A model generated the notes under the pieces. It searched no databases. It had not been told where the DNA came from and saw nothing but the letters and a program-made list of their open reading frames with translations. 64,000 bases of DNA from Fidelibacterota bacterium (GTDB taxonomy: Bacteria > Fidelibacterota > Marinisomatia > Marinisomatales > TCS55). Positions 29,709-38,239 of the stretch are shown piece by piece. The DNA is taken from positions 32,704 to 96,703 of the forward strand of contig JAERSH010000065.1 of assembly GCA_016845785.1 (NCBI GenBank), read 5' to 3'. A program made the position numbers and the translations under genes. Within the stretch, counting starts at the first letter, position 1, and every line of letters starts with the position of its first letter.

Positions 29709-29722
29709 AATCTCCTCCTTTT

Positions 29723-30931
29723 TTATGATGAAAAGGGAATGTCTTTCCCTTTAATTATTCTATTCCAGTACAACCATTTGAATGCCATTTTCCCAAGATG
29801 GTTGATTCGTGTTTCTTTTAATAATGACATGGGACCCAGACCATGGATTGGAAAACGCCCTCGCGTCGGATCATTTTCATAATCAAAATCAATTAATATT
29901 GCTTTTTCATTCCCTGTTTCGATAAAGCAATTGGTATGGCCGTCAAATTTCGCATTTAATGGGTTATTTTTGATCTTAGAAATTAGGTTTTGAACAATCA
30001 CCTCAGCCTGGTAGTGGATGACTGAACCGGCTTTAGAAGTGGGAATATCCGTTGCATCACCGGCAACAAAAATATTGTCAAAATTCCGAGCCTTAAGAGT
30101 TGCTTGATTTGTGGGCATAAGGTTTAACTCATCCCCCATTCCCGAACGGCCAATGAATTCTGAACCCATATTGGTTGGCACTGTAACCAAAAGGTCAAAA
30201 GGAATTTCACGTTCATCCCATGAAATGATATTTTTATTTTCATTGTCTACCGCAGCAATATTGAAATCCGTATGGATTTTTATATTTTTATTCAAAAGAA
30301 AATTTCCGAATACTTTTGCCGCTTCCGGTTTGGTAAATGCTTCCGGCAAAGGCGTTACATAGTGAATATTCACTTCCGGCCGATACCCATTTCGTTTAAA
30401 ATAATAGTCAGATAAGAAGGCGAATTCTAAAGGGGCCACCGGGCACTTGATGGGCATTTCGGTCACATGGACGACTAAGTTTCCACCCTTAAAATTTTTC
30501 ATCGCCATTTGAAGGGAAACTGCTCCATCAAAGGAATAAAAATCAAAAACTTGCAGCCCCCACAAATCACCTTTCATACCTTCGACCTCATCCGGGGCAA
30601 TATCAACGCCTGTGCTGATAATCAGATAGTCATATTTCAACGCACTTCCATTTTCTAAATAAACGTTATTCTCCTGGGGGACAATCCTATCTATTTCCGA
30701 GAATACTTGGTTCACATTGGGATGAAGCAGTTCGGATTTATTTTTCACAACATCTTCAGGTCTATAAATCCCAAAGGGAATAAAAAGGAAACCGGGTTGG
30801 TAATAATGAATGGGTGAACGATCAATAACGGTGATTTCCCATTCATCAGTATTTAAAGACTTAACCAGTTTATGGCTGAAAATATTCCCGGCGGTTCCGC
30901 CACCCAAAATAATGATTTGCTTCTTATTCAT
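29723..30931 (-). CDS. Sulfide:quinone oxidoreductase-like FAD protein
   Basis: A 402-residue flavoprotein with an N-terminal FAD-binding motif IILGGGTAGNIFSHKL, a middle NAD-like domain and FVAGDATDIPTSKAG for FAD ribityl binding. Two cysteines fall where sulfide:quinone oxidoreductases keep redox cysteines: IKCPVAPLE near 163 and DGHTNCFIETG near 345. A first SQR-type cysteine is absent. A hydrophobic C-terminal tail (FKWLYWNRII) could dip into the membrane. It heads the TusE/DsrE run and lies 117 bases after the octaheme gene. Oxidising sulfide to persulfide and reducing quinone is likely, but other SQR-like enzymes exist. Confidence 0.78.
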   Translation of the reverse strand: MNKKQIIILGGGTAGNIFSHKLVKSLNTDEWEITVIDRSPIHYYQPGFLFIPFGIYRPEDVVKNKSELLHPNVNQVFSEIDRIVPQENNVYLENGSALKYDYLIISTGVDIAPDEVEGMKGDLWGLQVFDFYSFDGAVSLQMAMKNFKGGNLVVHVTEMPIKCPVAPLEFAFLSDYYFKRNGYRPEVNIHYVTPLPEAFTKPEAAKVFGNFLLNKNIKIHTDFNIAAVDNENKNIISWDEREIPFDLLVTVPTNMGSEFIGRSGMGDELNLMPTNQATLKARNFDNIFVAGDATDIPTSKAGSVIHYQAEVIVQNLISKIKNNPLNAKFDGHTNCFIETGNEKAILIDFDYENDPTRGRFPIHGLGPMSLLKETRINHLGKMAFKWLYWNRIIKGKDIPFSS

Positions 30932-31047
30932 GATTTATATGTCCTTTTATCTACTTCTATAAATTTGATGGATAATTTTATCATTGGTTACAAAAAAAAT
31001 GATTTACGGTGGCACTTTTTTATGTCCAACCGGATTGTAGCTACAGA

Positions 31048-32646
31048 TTATTTCTCATCATACCTTTCTTCATACATGGCTTTCAATGCCTTGACTTCAT
31101 CGGGATTTAGCCCCTTCTTCCACAGGTGCTCTTCTGCCATCATCATTTTATCAATTCTGTTTTGGTATTTTTTACCCATAGATGACGAATGCTCTTTTGC
31201 CGCTTTCACCACTGAAGGAAGGAATTTATTATAATAATGCTTAGAGACTTCATACATCCCATGCCAGTGTGTATAGTCTGGTCCCATCATGGAGGCACCG
31301 TGTCTTGCACGACGTCCTTCATGGTGCCAAAGTTCCCAAAATACCCATTGTACTTCTTTCTCGAATGGGGCATTTGCTTTCAGCACTCCATCCTTTTTAA
31401 GATCATCCATCATGGTCTTTGCAGGGATGGCAAATTTTTCATTATATAAAACAACAAGATCGTCAAACTGCTTGTAAAAATTGTCCACATACGTTGTGTT
31501 GTGACAATTTAAACAGGCCCCTTTCATTTCGTCCCTGCGTTTTTCCCACGGGATGATTTCTGATACTTTTCGCTCTACATCAATGGTCACAAGTTCTTCA
31601 TTTTGGACTACCTTTTCTTTCGTCATGACCATACTACCGATTTTCGGCAATGATCGGGAATCCGGATAATCTTCTTTATATCCATCATGATAAATCACCA
31701 TATTCAGTTTGGAACTCACAATGGGCCGCAATGTCCAGCTAATCCGTTCACCCACATCATGGGTGTTTCCTACATATTCGCCGCTCGGTGTCATATAAGA
31801 ACTCACATGACAGGTGGCACAAGTCGGTGCGGCAGAATAATCTTTGCCCAAAACCCAATGGCCTTGTTTATCTAAAGCCATACGATCCTTGTTGGCATGG
31901 TAAGCAATTCCGTGTTTGGATTCATTATAGACTTCAATTTGTGGATGATCCGGTCCCATATGGCATTTACCACAATTTTCAGGTTGGCGTGAAAGACTTG
32001 CCTGGAAAGCATGTCGGGAATGGCAAGCATGACAACTTCCCTTTGAACCATCCGGATTTAACCGACCCATACCACTATTGGGCCATGAATCTGGATCGAT
32101 CAAGGGTTTTTGTTCACTCCCAGATGTGAGAACTGCCCCATCTTCATCACGCAAGAATTTGATAATACTGCCATGACACTGCCAGCAACCGTTTACTGCA
32201 TCTGCTTTATTATGCGGCAAACCAGCTACCTTTTCAGCTAAGATATTATCCAAGGAGGCTAATATCTCCCCCGCTTTGGCGTGGTGGCTTTTGGAGAATT
32301 CATCAAATTCCTTTTGATGACATTTGGAGCAATCCTTCGGAGTAACCAAGGCGGAGACATAAGTCCCTTCATGCTTCCAGGCATCAATTTCACCTTCATT
32401 GGCTACATGACACTCGACACATCCGATACCCACTTTTGCATGGCGGGATTCTTCCCATTCCATGACCAAGGCAGGCGAGTCGTTTTGGTGACATTCTACA
32501 CAGCTTTCATTGACAGCTGTAACAATGGCGGTTTCCTTTTTTTCTATTCGCTTGTGTTGTGACTCATTGTAGGCAACCAAAAGGAGGGACGCAAGGAATA
32601 GAAAGGAAAGTCCACCGACAATCCACCGTTTCATATCGAGTGTCAT
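31048..32646 (-). CDS. Octaheme cytochrome c, hydroxylamine oxidoreductase-like (HAO family)
   Basis: A 532-residue secreted or membrane-anchored cytochrome (hydrophobic segment about residues 8-26) with eight CxxCH sites at about 49, 76, 106, 154, 205, 225, 276 and 378, and a long helical C-terminal domain with WELWHHEGRRARHGASMMG and THWHGMYEVSKHYYNKF. Haem spacing and the C-terminal helices match octaheme HAO-type proteins. No CxxCK site occurs, so it is not octaheme nitrite reductase. Whether a tyrosine of the C-terminal block forms the P460 cross-link of true HAO cannot be decided by eye. The ATG at 32644-32646 follows an AGGA box and replaces a TTG two codons earlier. It is encoded after cytochrome b and Rieske genes. 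Confidence 0.85.
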   Translation of the reverse strand: MTLDMKRWIVGGLSFLFLASLLLVAYNESQHKRIEKKETAIVTAVNESCVECHQNDSPALVMEWEESRHAKVGIGCVECHVANEGEIDAWKHEGTYVSALVTPKDCSKCHQKEFDEFSKSHHAKAGEILASLDNILAEKVAGLPHNKADAVNGCWQCHGSIIKFLRDEDGAVLTSGSEQKPLIDPDSWPNSGMGRLNPDGSKGSCHACHSRHAFQASLSRQPENCGKCHMGPDHPQIEVYNESKHGIAYHANKDRMALDKQGHWVLGKDYSAAPTCATCHVSSYMTPSGEYVGNTHDVGERISWTLRPIVSSKLNMVIYHDGYKEDYPDSRSLPKIGSMVMTKEKVVQNEELVTIDVERKVSEIIPWEKRRDEMKGACLNCHNTTYVDNFYKQFDDLVVLYNEKFAIPAKTMMDDLKKDGVLKANAPFEKEVQWVFWELWHHEGRRARHGASMMGPDYTHWHGMYEVSKHYYNKFLPSVVKAAKEHSSSMGKKYQNRIDKMMMAEEHLWKKGLNPDEVKALKAMYEERYDEK

Positions 32647-32667
32647 AGCCAATTCCTAATTAAAATG

Positions 32668-33714
32668 TTAAGCAAAACTTTCCCAAACTGTTAAGGTGAG
32701 AAACCCAGTAAATGCCAAAGCACCTAGAATTATGGAAACTTGCTTTGGCATATTGAAATATTTAACAAAAAATGATTCTATAAACGGCCAAAAGAAAGCA
32801 ATCCCACCCATGGTCATAGTAATAATTACGCTCATTTTCAGGGTGGTCAGTTTTAGTAGACGATAGCTAAAATAGAAAAACCACTCCGGTTTAATATGTG
32901 CAGGCGTCACATTAGGGTTTGCCGGTTCCCCGAGTCCTGCCGGAAAAATCAAAGCCATGATGGTTAACAGGTAAATGAGAAATGCACCTACCATCATTTC
33001 GGTGGTAACATGATCTGGCCAAAATTTAAAATATCGTTTTTCTTTAAGAACTGAATTAAGATCTGAATCGTCTTCTTTTACCCCATGTAGACGAACGAAC
33101 ATGATATGGAGAGCAACCAATATGAATGCAACTGTCGGGAGAATTCCAATATGGATGACATAAAACCGTGTTAATGTGTCACCACCAACCGTTTCACCGC
33201 CACGCAATAAATAACTGGCCCAACCTCCAATGATAGGCATGGCATCTACCAAGTTTGCCGCTACCGTCGCGCCCCAAAAACTCAGTTGCTCAAAAACCAG
33301 AGAATAGCCGGTTAATCCAAACATTAAAGTGACCATGAGGAGACTAAATCCCACCATCCAATTAAGTTGGCGTGGATGTCGGTAGGCTCCGGTGAAAAAC
33401 ACCCGCAATAGGTGCAGGATCATGGCAACAATCATGAGGTTGGCTGCCCACTTGTGAAGAGAACGTATATACCACCCAAACCGAATCTCTTGCGTGATTT
33501 CTGCGATGGATTGATAGGCTTGCTCCGGGGTGGGCACATAATAAAACGTCAACATTATTCCTGTGACGATCTGGATTATAAATAAATACATGACCGTCCC
33601 ACCTAGAGCAAACCACCATTTCTTTAAATGGGATGGAATTGGTTCTGATCCAATCTGCTGAAAAATTGACCAATCAATTGGAATCATTTTTTGAGATGTG
33701 ATCGACTGACTCAC
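32668..33714 (-). CDS. Cytochrome b (bc-type, N- and C-terminal parts fused)
   Basis: A 348-residue cytochrome b with about eight membrane helices. The haem b helices carry SLHKWAANLMIVAMILHLLR and FYVIHIGILPTVAFILVALH, giving the four histidines. The quinol-site region has GEPANPNVTPAHIKPEWFFYF, which ends the PEW-type motif in a short subunit-IV-like part. It starts at a GTG overlapping the Rieske stop (GTGA). With the Rieske gene before it and the octaheme gene after it, it forms a quinol:octaheme module similar in content to the Rieske/cytochrome b plus HAO-like clusters of anammox bacteria. Confidence 0.9.
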   Translation of the reverse strand: MSQSITSQKMIPIDWSIFQQIGSEPIPSHLKKWWFALGGTVMYLFIIQIVTGIMLTFYYVPTPEQAYQSIAEITQEIRFGWYIRSLHKWAANLMIVAMILHLLRVFFTGAYRHPRQLNWMVGFSLLMVTLMFGLTGYSLVFEQLSFWGATVAANLVDAMPIIGGWASYLLRGGETVGGDTLTRFYVIHIGILPTVAFILVALHIMFVRLHGVKEDDSDLNSVLKEKRYFKFWPDHVTTEMMVGAFLIYLLTIMALIFPAGLGEPANPNVTPAHIKPEWFFYFSYRLLKLTTLKMSVIITMTMGGIAFFWPFIESFFVKYFNMPKQVSIILGALAFTGFLTLTVWESFA

Positions 33715-34169
33715 GCTGAAATTTTTTCCTGTAAATAGACAATGCCGCTTGAATCATCAACCCCTAAATCAACTGTTGTCATATTCTGACCTGCATCTGC
33801 AGGTGGCCCCGTAATGGCCTGACCATCTGAATCAAAAACTGCACCATGGCAGGGGCAGAAAAATCGATCTTTATCCGATTCCCAATGTACCTTGCAACCT
33901 AGATGTGGGCATGTGGCACTGAAACCTTTTATGGTTTCTTGGGTCCGTTGAACTAATATTTCCTGCCCCGTTAATCCATGGACAGTTTCAACAGATCCTG
34001 TTTTGAATTGATCAATGGTACCGACAAAAATCTTCTTCGTCGCTTTTATCCCCCGCTTGGGTGATAAGAACAATAGACCTTTAACTGCGAATGCGCCATA
34101 GGCCAAGATGGACCCAACACCCATGAAAAGCTTGGCCAAAAAAGATCGTCGGTTTTTGATTTGATTCAT
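33711..34169 (-). CDS. Rieske [2Fe-2S] protein of the octaheme module
   Basis: A 152-residue Rieske protein with a twin-arginine-like signal anchor (NRRSFLAKLFMG, then a hydrophobic helix to about residue 34). Cluster ligands are CPHLGCKVHW (C-x-H) and CPCHGAVFDSDG. The second motif has the CPCH form with the GAVFD loop of bc-type Rieske proteins. It is the first gene of the operon and lies three bases after a perfect inverted repeat (34172-34193). It accepts an electron from quinol and passes it to the octaheme cytochrome or to cytochrome c. Confidence 0.92.
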   Translation of the reverse strand: MNQIKNRRSFLAKLFMGVGSILAYGAFAVKGLLFLSPKRGIKATKKIFVGTIDQFKTGSVETVHGLTGQEILVQRTQETIKGFSATCPHLGCKVHWESDKDRFFCPCHGAVFDSDGQAITGPPADAGQNMTTVDLGVDDSSGIVYLQEKISA

Positions 34170-34171
34170 TA

Positions 34172-34193
34172 ATTAGGAAATGTATATCCTAAT
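34172..34193. promoter_or_regulatory. Perfect inverted repeat before Rieske/octaheme operon
   Basis: Two perfect 7-base arms, ATTAGGA and TCCTAAT, separated by eight bases, located two bases upstream of the Rieske start codon on the minus strand. The arms lie where a ribosome-binding site would stand, so a bound regulator or a hairpin would affect initiation. A similar element is at 28400-28421 in front of the Rrf2-nar operon. The protein that binds it is unknown. Confidence 0.45.
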
Positions 34194-34286
34194 ATTAATA
34201 TATCAAATCTATACAAATCAAGCTTATTGGATTTCTTTATCCTGTTTTACTAATTCAGAGATATTTTACGTTTTTATAGATTGGAA

Positions 34287-35033
34287 TTATTTATTCAACG
34301 CAGGTAAAAGCCTATTGCTCACGCGGGTATTGTTGGGATTAATATCTAAGGCTTTTTTATACAAAGATTTGGCTTGGGATTTATTACCAGATTCTTGCTC
34401 AATAATTCCCAACCATGTATAAGCATCTGAATGTCCCCATGTTGGCATGATGGGATCACTTGTATCATTTTCGAAAAATATAATTGCATCATTTAAGTGC
34501 GTTTTCGCCTTTTCCGATCCCCCGCCAAATGCGACCGGTGTATGGTAAGCAGAAATTCCCATGATTAAATGGATTCTTGGATTCTCCGGTTCAACCTCCA
34601 ATGCCTTACCCATAATTTTTCCTGACTTTGGGCCATAATACATTGCCGCCCATGGCATGACGGCTATTTTTCTACCATATAATGATGAGAGCATGGCATG
34701 AGATTCCCCAAATTGTTCATTCAATTTTATGGACGATTCCAAATGATTGATGCCATCATTAATATATGTTTTGGCCTGATCCATTTCATTCTTCCCCATC
34801 CAATAGTTCACCAAATTATCATTGCAATAAGCAATATAATAATGAATGAGCCACCCTTTTTTCTCTAACGAAAGGGCGCGTTCAAAATGGGCACGAGAGG
34901 TCAACATTTCTTGTGCATTCCAATGTTGAATGGCAGACTCTATTTGATCTTTACCACTGATAATCATTTTATCAATGGATTGTGAAAACCCAAATGACAG
35001 TATTGTCAAAATTGTGATCATTATTTTATTCAT
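34287..35033 (-). CDS. Secreted TPR-repeat protein
   Basis: A 248-residue protein with a signal peptide (MITILTILSFGFSQ) and tetratricopeptide-like helices through the rest: the pairs around residues 30-60, 75-95, 110-150 and the clearest near the end, AYTWLGIIEQESGNKSQAKSLYKKALDINPNN. The ATG has a GGAG box seven bases upstream. It follows the TonB-dependent receptor gene by 12 bases and is likely in the same operon. TPR proteins of this size near receptors often act as periplasmic scaffolds, but no partner can be named. Confidence 0.78.
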   Translation of the reverse strand: MNKIMITILTILSFGFSQSIDKMIISGKDQIESAIQHWNAQEMLTSRAHFERALSLEKKGWLIHYYIAYCNDNLVNYWMGKNEMDQAKTYINDGINHLESSIKLNEQFGESHAMLSSLYGRKIAVMPWAAMYYGPKSGKIMGKALEVEPENPRIHLIMGISAYHTPVAFGGGSEKAKTHLNDAIIFFENDTSDPIMPTWGHSDAYTWLGIIEQESGNKSQAKSLYKKALDINPNNTRVSNRLLPALNK

Positions 35034-35045
35034 TGTTTAGCTCCA

Positions 35046-37172
35046 TTAAATATTGAATGAGAACCCAAAGTAAATATTGCGACCGTGGGTACTTTTTAAT
35101 TCTGTTCGTTCCGAATAATCAGGTGAATACAAGTAACCGTAAACATTTTGACTATCCAACACATTGGATACAGCGCCGTAAATCACCAGCATTTTATCAT
35201 TGGGGTAAAAGAATACACGGCTCATGGATAAATCTAACCGCTGCATGGGTGGTAATCGTTTTGAATTCCATTGATCTTTCGCCGGTGTGTAGGGCTTCCC
35301 TGTGGTGTATCGATAAGTGACGCCAAGCGAATTGACAGTTGCAATGCTCATTTTGAGCGCAGCTGTAAGGTTATGATTAATATCATAATTTGTCGGTACT
35401 ACTCTCAAATGATCTAATGCTTTCCTTTCAGATCTTAAGTAACTATAGGATACCCATCCGGAGATTAATGGCAAGTCACCCTTTAAAAATATATCCGCAC
35501 CATATGCAAATCCACGGCCATCATTTGTGAAATTTGCCACCGAATCTTCCAAAACTAAGTTGGTATAATTCTTACGATATAATTCTATCTTTAGATTGGT
35601 GATTTTTGCTTTATACTCATAGCCGAAAATGGCATGTGTAGCGGCCATGGCTTTTAAATTGGGGTTGCCATTATAATTATCCCGATATTGTGCTTTTGGA
35701 TATTGATGATAGAGGCCTGTGGCCAATTTAAAAAACTGTGTATCAGACAGTCGATAATTAAGGGACAGGCGGGGATCTACCTCTTTTTGTTTTGGGTCAT
35801 CCAAAATGTCAGATCGAATCCCGATGATAGAAAATAACCTTCGTGTAAGATTCAGCTCCGTTTCTGCATAAACTCCATAATGACGCGTTTGGTAATCAAT
35901 ATCATATGTCCCTTTGGGTGCAGAGTCACTCAAATCATTTTCATCCAATGGATAGGTCATAACCAAATCCGTTCTTAAATCATCAGAAATAATACCAGCG
36001 TTTACTTTTACATTCTCTGAAATAGTATAGGATAAATCTGTGCGCCACTTCCAAATGGAATCATTCATATCCTGACTAAAAATGCCCATAGACATGCCCT
36101 GATTAAATTGATTGAGCGAGAGACTGGATTTCACCATGAGTCCATTGCTAAATAAATGGCGCCATTGAAGATTGGTTAAATCCGTTCCATTATCACTGAG
36201 CATTACACCATTGAAAGAGGGCGATTCAACATTGACCCCAATCTCATCTATATTGCTATAGTGGAATAATTTGAATTGGCCCTTAGGAGAATATTTATAT
36301 ACAGCACTCACATTTCCATCCCAACTGGTGGGCATTTTTTGAAATCTATCTTCTCCTCCATTGACTTTGAATAAATATTTTGTATCGGAATAATTGCCCG
36401 AAAACTGAATGCCCAATTTATCCGGAGAGGCCACCCATGCGCAGCCTAAAGAAATTGCCGCCAACCCGACCCCAATATTGATTGAGGACCGAGAAGGCAT
36501 ATCTAAAGATTCCATCGCCAAAACACCGGATAAAACATTGCCGTATTTTGCTGAAAATCCGCCGGAAGAAAAGTAAGTCCCCGACAACAAAAACGGACTA
36601 ATCATTCCAAAATATCCACCTGTATCTGACTCATATTTATACGGATGGCTAATCGTAGCTTGATCTAAAATGACTGTGGTTTCAGATACATCACCCCCGC
36701 GGACGTACATCCCCGCCCCTTCATCCACTTGATTCACACCGGGGAAAGTTTGGATGGCGCGAAAAATATCCGCAGCTGCCCCGGCAGTAGTGACCACATC
36801 CATTGTGGTCAGCGTCTGCCCTTCTTCATCAGCCATGGTGAATGAACCGGCACTAACGGTTACTGGATCCATTTCCATAAAAGATTTAGACAATACCACA
36901 TTGATCAAGCTCATACCTTTTTCCACAGAAATGGATAAATCAATTTGCTCGAATCCAATGTGAGAAATTCGTAGCACACGCTCACCACCCATTGAAGTTT
37001 CTATGGAAAAATCCCCCGCTGTATCCGAAATGGTCCCCTCCAAATCATCGATGAAAAACACATTTACATAACTAAGACTTTCACCTTCATCTGATTGAAT
37101 ATGTCCGGAAACATTAAATTGGCCAAGTAAGATCGATATAGATCCACTGACAATAAGTAAAAATCGCTTCAT
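35046..37172 (-). CDS. TonB-dependent receptor with carboxypeptidase-regulatory-like domain
   Basis: A 708-residue outer-membrane protein: a signal peptide (1-17), an N-terminal carboxypeptidase-D regulatory-like beta domain (about 20-100: NVSGHIQSDEG, ISDTAGDFSIE, ISHIGFEQ), a TonB plug (about 120-220: MDVVTTAGAAADIFRAIQTFPGVN and GMYVRGGDVSETTVILD), then a 22-strand barrel ending in GRNIYFGFSFNI. The plug and barrel transport a ligand too large for porins, but the substrate cannot be told. It is in an operon after a winged-helix regulator (adjacent TAAATG) and before a TPR protein. Confidence 0.88.
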   Translation of the reverse strand: MKRFLLIVSGSISILLGQFNVSGHIQSDEGESLSYVNVFFIDDLEGTISDTAGDFSIETSMGGERVLRISHIGFEQIDLSISVEKGMSLINVVLSKSFMEMDPVTVSAGSFTMADEEGQTLTTMDVVTTAGAAADIFRAIQTFPGVNQVDEGAGMYVRGGDVSETTVILDQATISHPYKYESDTGGYFGMISPFLLSGTYFSSGGFSAKYGNVLSGVLAMESLDMPSRSSINIGVGLAAISLGCAWVASPDKLGIQFSGNYSDTKYLFKVNGGEDRFQKMPTSWDGNVSAVYKYSPKGQFKLFHYSNIDEIGVNVESPSFNGVMLSDNGTDLTNLQWRHLFSNGLMVKSSLSLNQFNQGMSMGIFSQDMNDSIWKWRTDLSYTISENVKVNAGIISDDLRTDLVMTYPLDENDLSDSAPKGTYDIDYQTRHYGVYAETELNLTRRLFSIIGIRSDILDDPKQKEVDPRLSLNYRLSDTQFFKLATGLYHQYPKAQYRDNYNGNPNLKAMAATHAIFGYEYKAKITNLKIELYRKNYTNLVLEDSVANFTNDGRGFAYGADIFLKGDLPLISGWVSYSYLRSERKALDHLRVVPTNYDINHNLTAALKMSIATVNSLGVTYRYTTGKPYTPAKDQWNSKRLPPMQRLDLSMSRVFFYPNDKMLVIYGAVSNVLDSQNVYGYLYSPDYSERTELKSTHGRNIYFGFSFNI

Positions 37173-37472
37173 TTAATCCCCGCTGATTAATCCGCTTAAC
37201 CGATCCACATAAGCACTAAATGCCTTTTGTCCTAATGATGTAATTTGAAATGTCGTCACTGGTTTTCGATCGATAAATTTTTTGGTGGATGATACATATT
37301 TTGCATCTTCTAATTTTCGGATATGGACGCTGAGATTTCCATCGCTGGCGTTTACCTTTTCTCGAATAAATACAAAATTGGCCGATTCCACAGATACGAG
37401 CAAGGCCATGATCGCCAAGCGAATCCGAGAATGAATTATATCATCCAGTTGTTGATAATCGAATTCTGCCAT
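37173..37472 (-). CDS. Winged-helix transcriptional regulator
   Basis: A 99-residue winged-helix protein (HTH_34/MarR-like, short form) starting MAEFDYQQLDDIIHSRIRLAIM. The recognition part is ASDGNLSVHIRKLEDAKYVS with the wing KKFIDRKPVTTFQITSLGQKAF. The ATG at 37470-37472 has a GGAG box upstream, while a TTG five codons earlier overlaps the previous gene. It follows a membrane protein gene and precedes the TonB receptor. A palindrome-rich site at 38077-38101 in front of the first gene is a candidate for its operator. Confidence 0.83.
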   Translation of the reverse strand: MAEFDYQQLDDIIHSRIRLAIMALLVSVESANFVFIREKVNASDGNLSVHIRKLEDAKYVSSTKKFIDRKPVTTFQITSLGQKAFSAYVDRLSGLISGD

Positions 37473-37477
37473 TAAGT

Positions 37478-38056
37478 CTAACTCCAAGACCTCATTTTAT
37501 AACCAGGAATGACCATATAACCTATTGTCATGGCGGCCATTAATAATAAATGGTATGTGCCGGTAATAAAAAACATAATAAGGGCACCAATCCAATAGCC
37601 CATGGCATTATGACGCATCCATTTTGCATCATATATGAAACCGGATGTAAAAAATCCAACCGCCAATAAGCAGCAAAAAATAGGCGAAAGATATTTTATT
37701 GAGATGCCGCCTGTATAAATACCAATAAATCCAAGAATGGTCATACTTATACCAAATGAACACCATAAGCCATTGGCGACTTTATCCGCATATGTCAATA
37801 CAGGTTTTTTACTTTCTACTTTTCGTTTATATATAAGTTCAAAGGTCCATCCACCGGCAATCAATAATGCCCAATGAATCCATTCTGTATTACCCCCAAT
37901 TTGAACTTGAGTCAAAATATAACTGACGATCATCCCAATAGAGGTAATGATACCCCATACCATCATATGGTCACCAAGGCCACTGGCATTTTTCCGACTG
38001 TCTTCAATGACCTGTTTAATAAATGCTAAATCTTGTTGTGCATTTTTGTTTGTCAT
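37478..38056 (-). CDS. Hypothetical membrane protein
   Basis: A 192-residue protein with a polar N-terminus (AFIKQVIEDSRKNASG) and about five membrane helices from residue 30 on, the last ending MTIGYMVIPGYK. The start ATG at 38054-38056 has a GGAG box; an ATG two codons earlier is too close to it. I do not recognise a named family, but pairing of such a membrane protein with a short winged-helix regulator, as here, is common in Bacteroidota-type genomes. It is the first gene of the run that includes the regulator, the TonB receptor and the TPR protein. Confidence 0.7.
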   Translation of the reverse strand: MTNKNAQQDLAFIKQVIEDSRKNASGLGDHMMVWGIITSIGMIVSYILTQVQIGGNTEWIHWALLIAGGWTFELIYKRKVESKKPVLTYADKVANGLWCSFGISMTILGFIGIYTGGISIKYLSPIFCCLLAVGFFTSGFIYDAKWMRHNAMGYWIGALIMFFITGTYHLLLMAAMTIGYMVIPGYKMRSWS

Positions 38057-38076
38057 CTTCATCTCCCAATTATTTA

Positions 38077-38101
38077 TACTTTAATTTATAAAGTACTTTA
38101 T
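38077..38101. promoter_or_regulatory. Palindrome cluster upstream of regulator operon
   Basis: A perfect 14-base palindrome, ATAAAGTACTTTAT, at 38088-38101, with an extra TACTTTA half-site at 38077-38083 forming a second inverted pair with TAAAGTA. It lies 21-45 bases upstream of the membrane protein start on the minus strand and about 140 bases upstream of the divergent cupredoxin gene. It is a plausible operator for the winged-helix protein encoded in the operon. Confidence 0.5.
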
Positions 38102-38239
38102 TTTTAAACAAATCCTTTTGTTTATTTATCCGTGAAACTCATGATACTTGATCTAAGTTGCTTGTTATACCCCGATTGAAAGGATTAAATTCCGTAGCTG
38201 TAATTGACAGCACAATTTTATCAATCTCAGGAGAAAATC

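Noticed and set aside
31048..32646. Octaheme nitrite reductase or tetrathionate reductase
   Set aside because: All eight sites are CxxCH and no CxxCK lysine-liganded haem is present. The haem spacing and C-terminal helices fit HAO-type proteins.
31048..34169. Evidence for aerobic ammonia oxidation or anammox
   Set aside because: No amo, hydrazine synthase or hydrazine dehydrogenase genes are seen. HAO-like proteins also occur in nitrate reducers.
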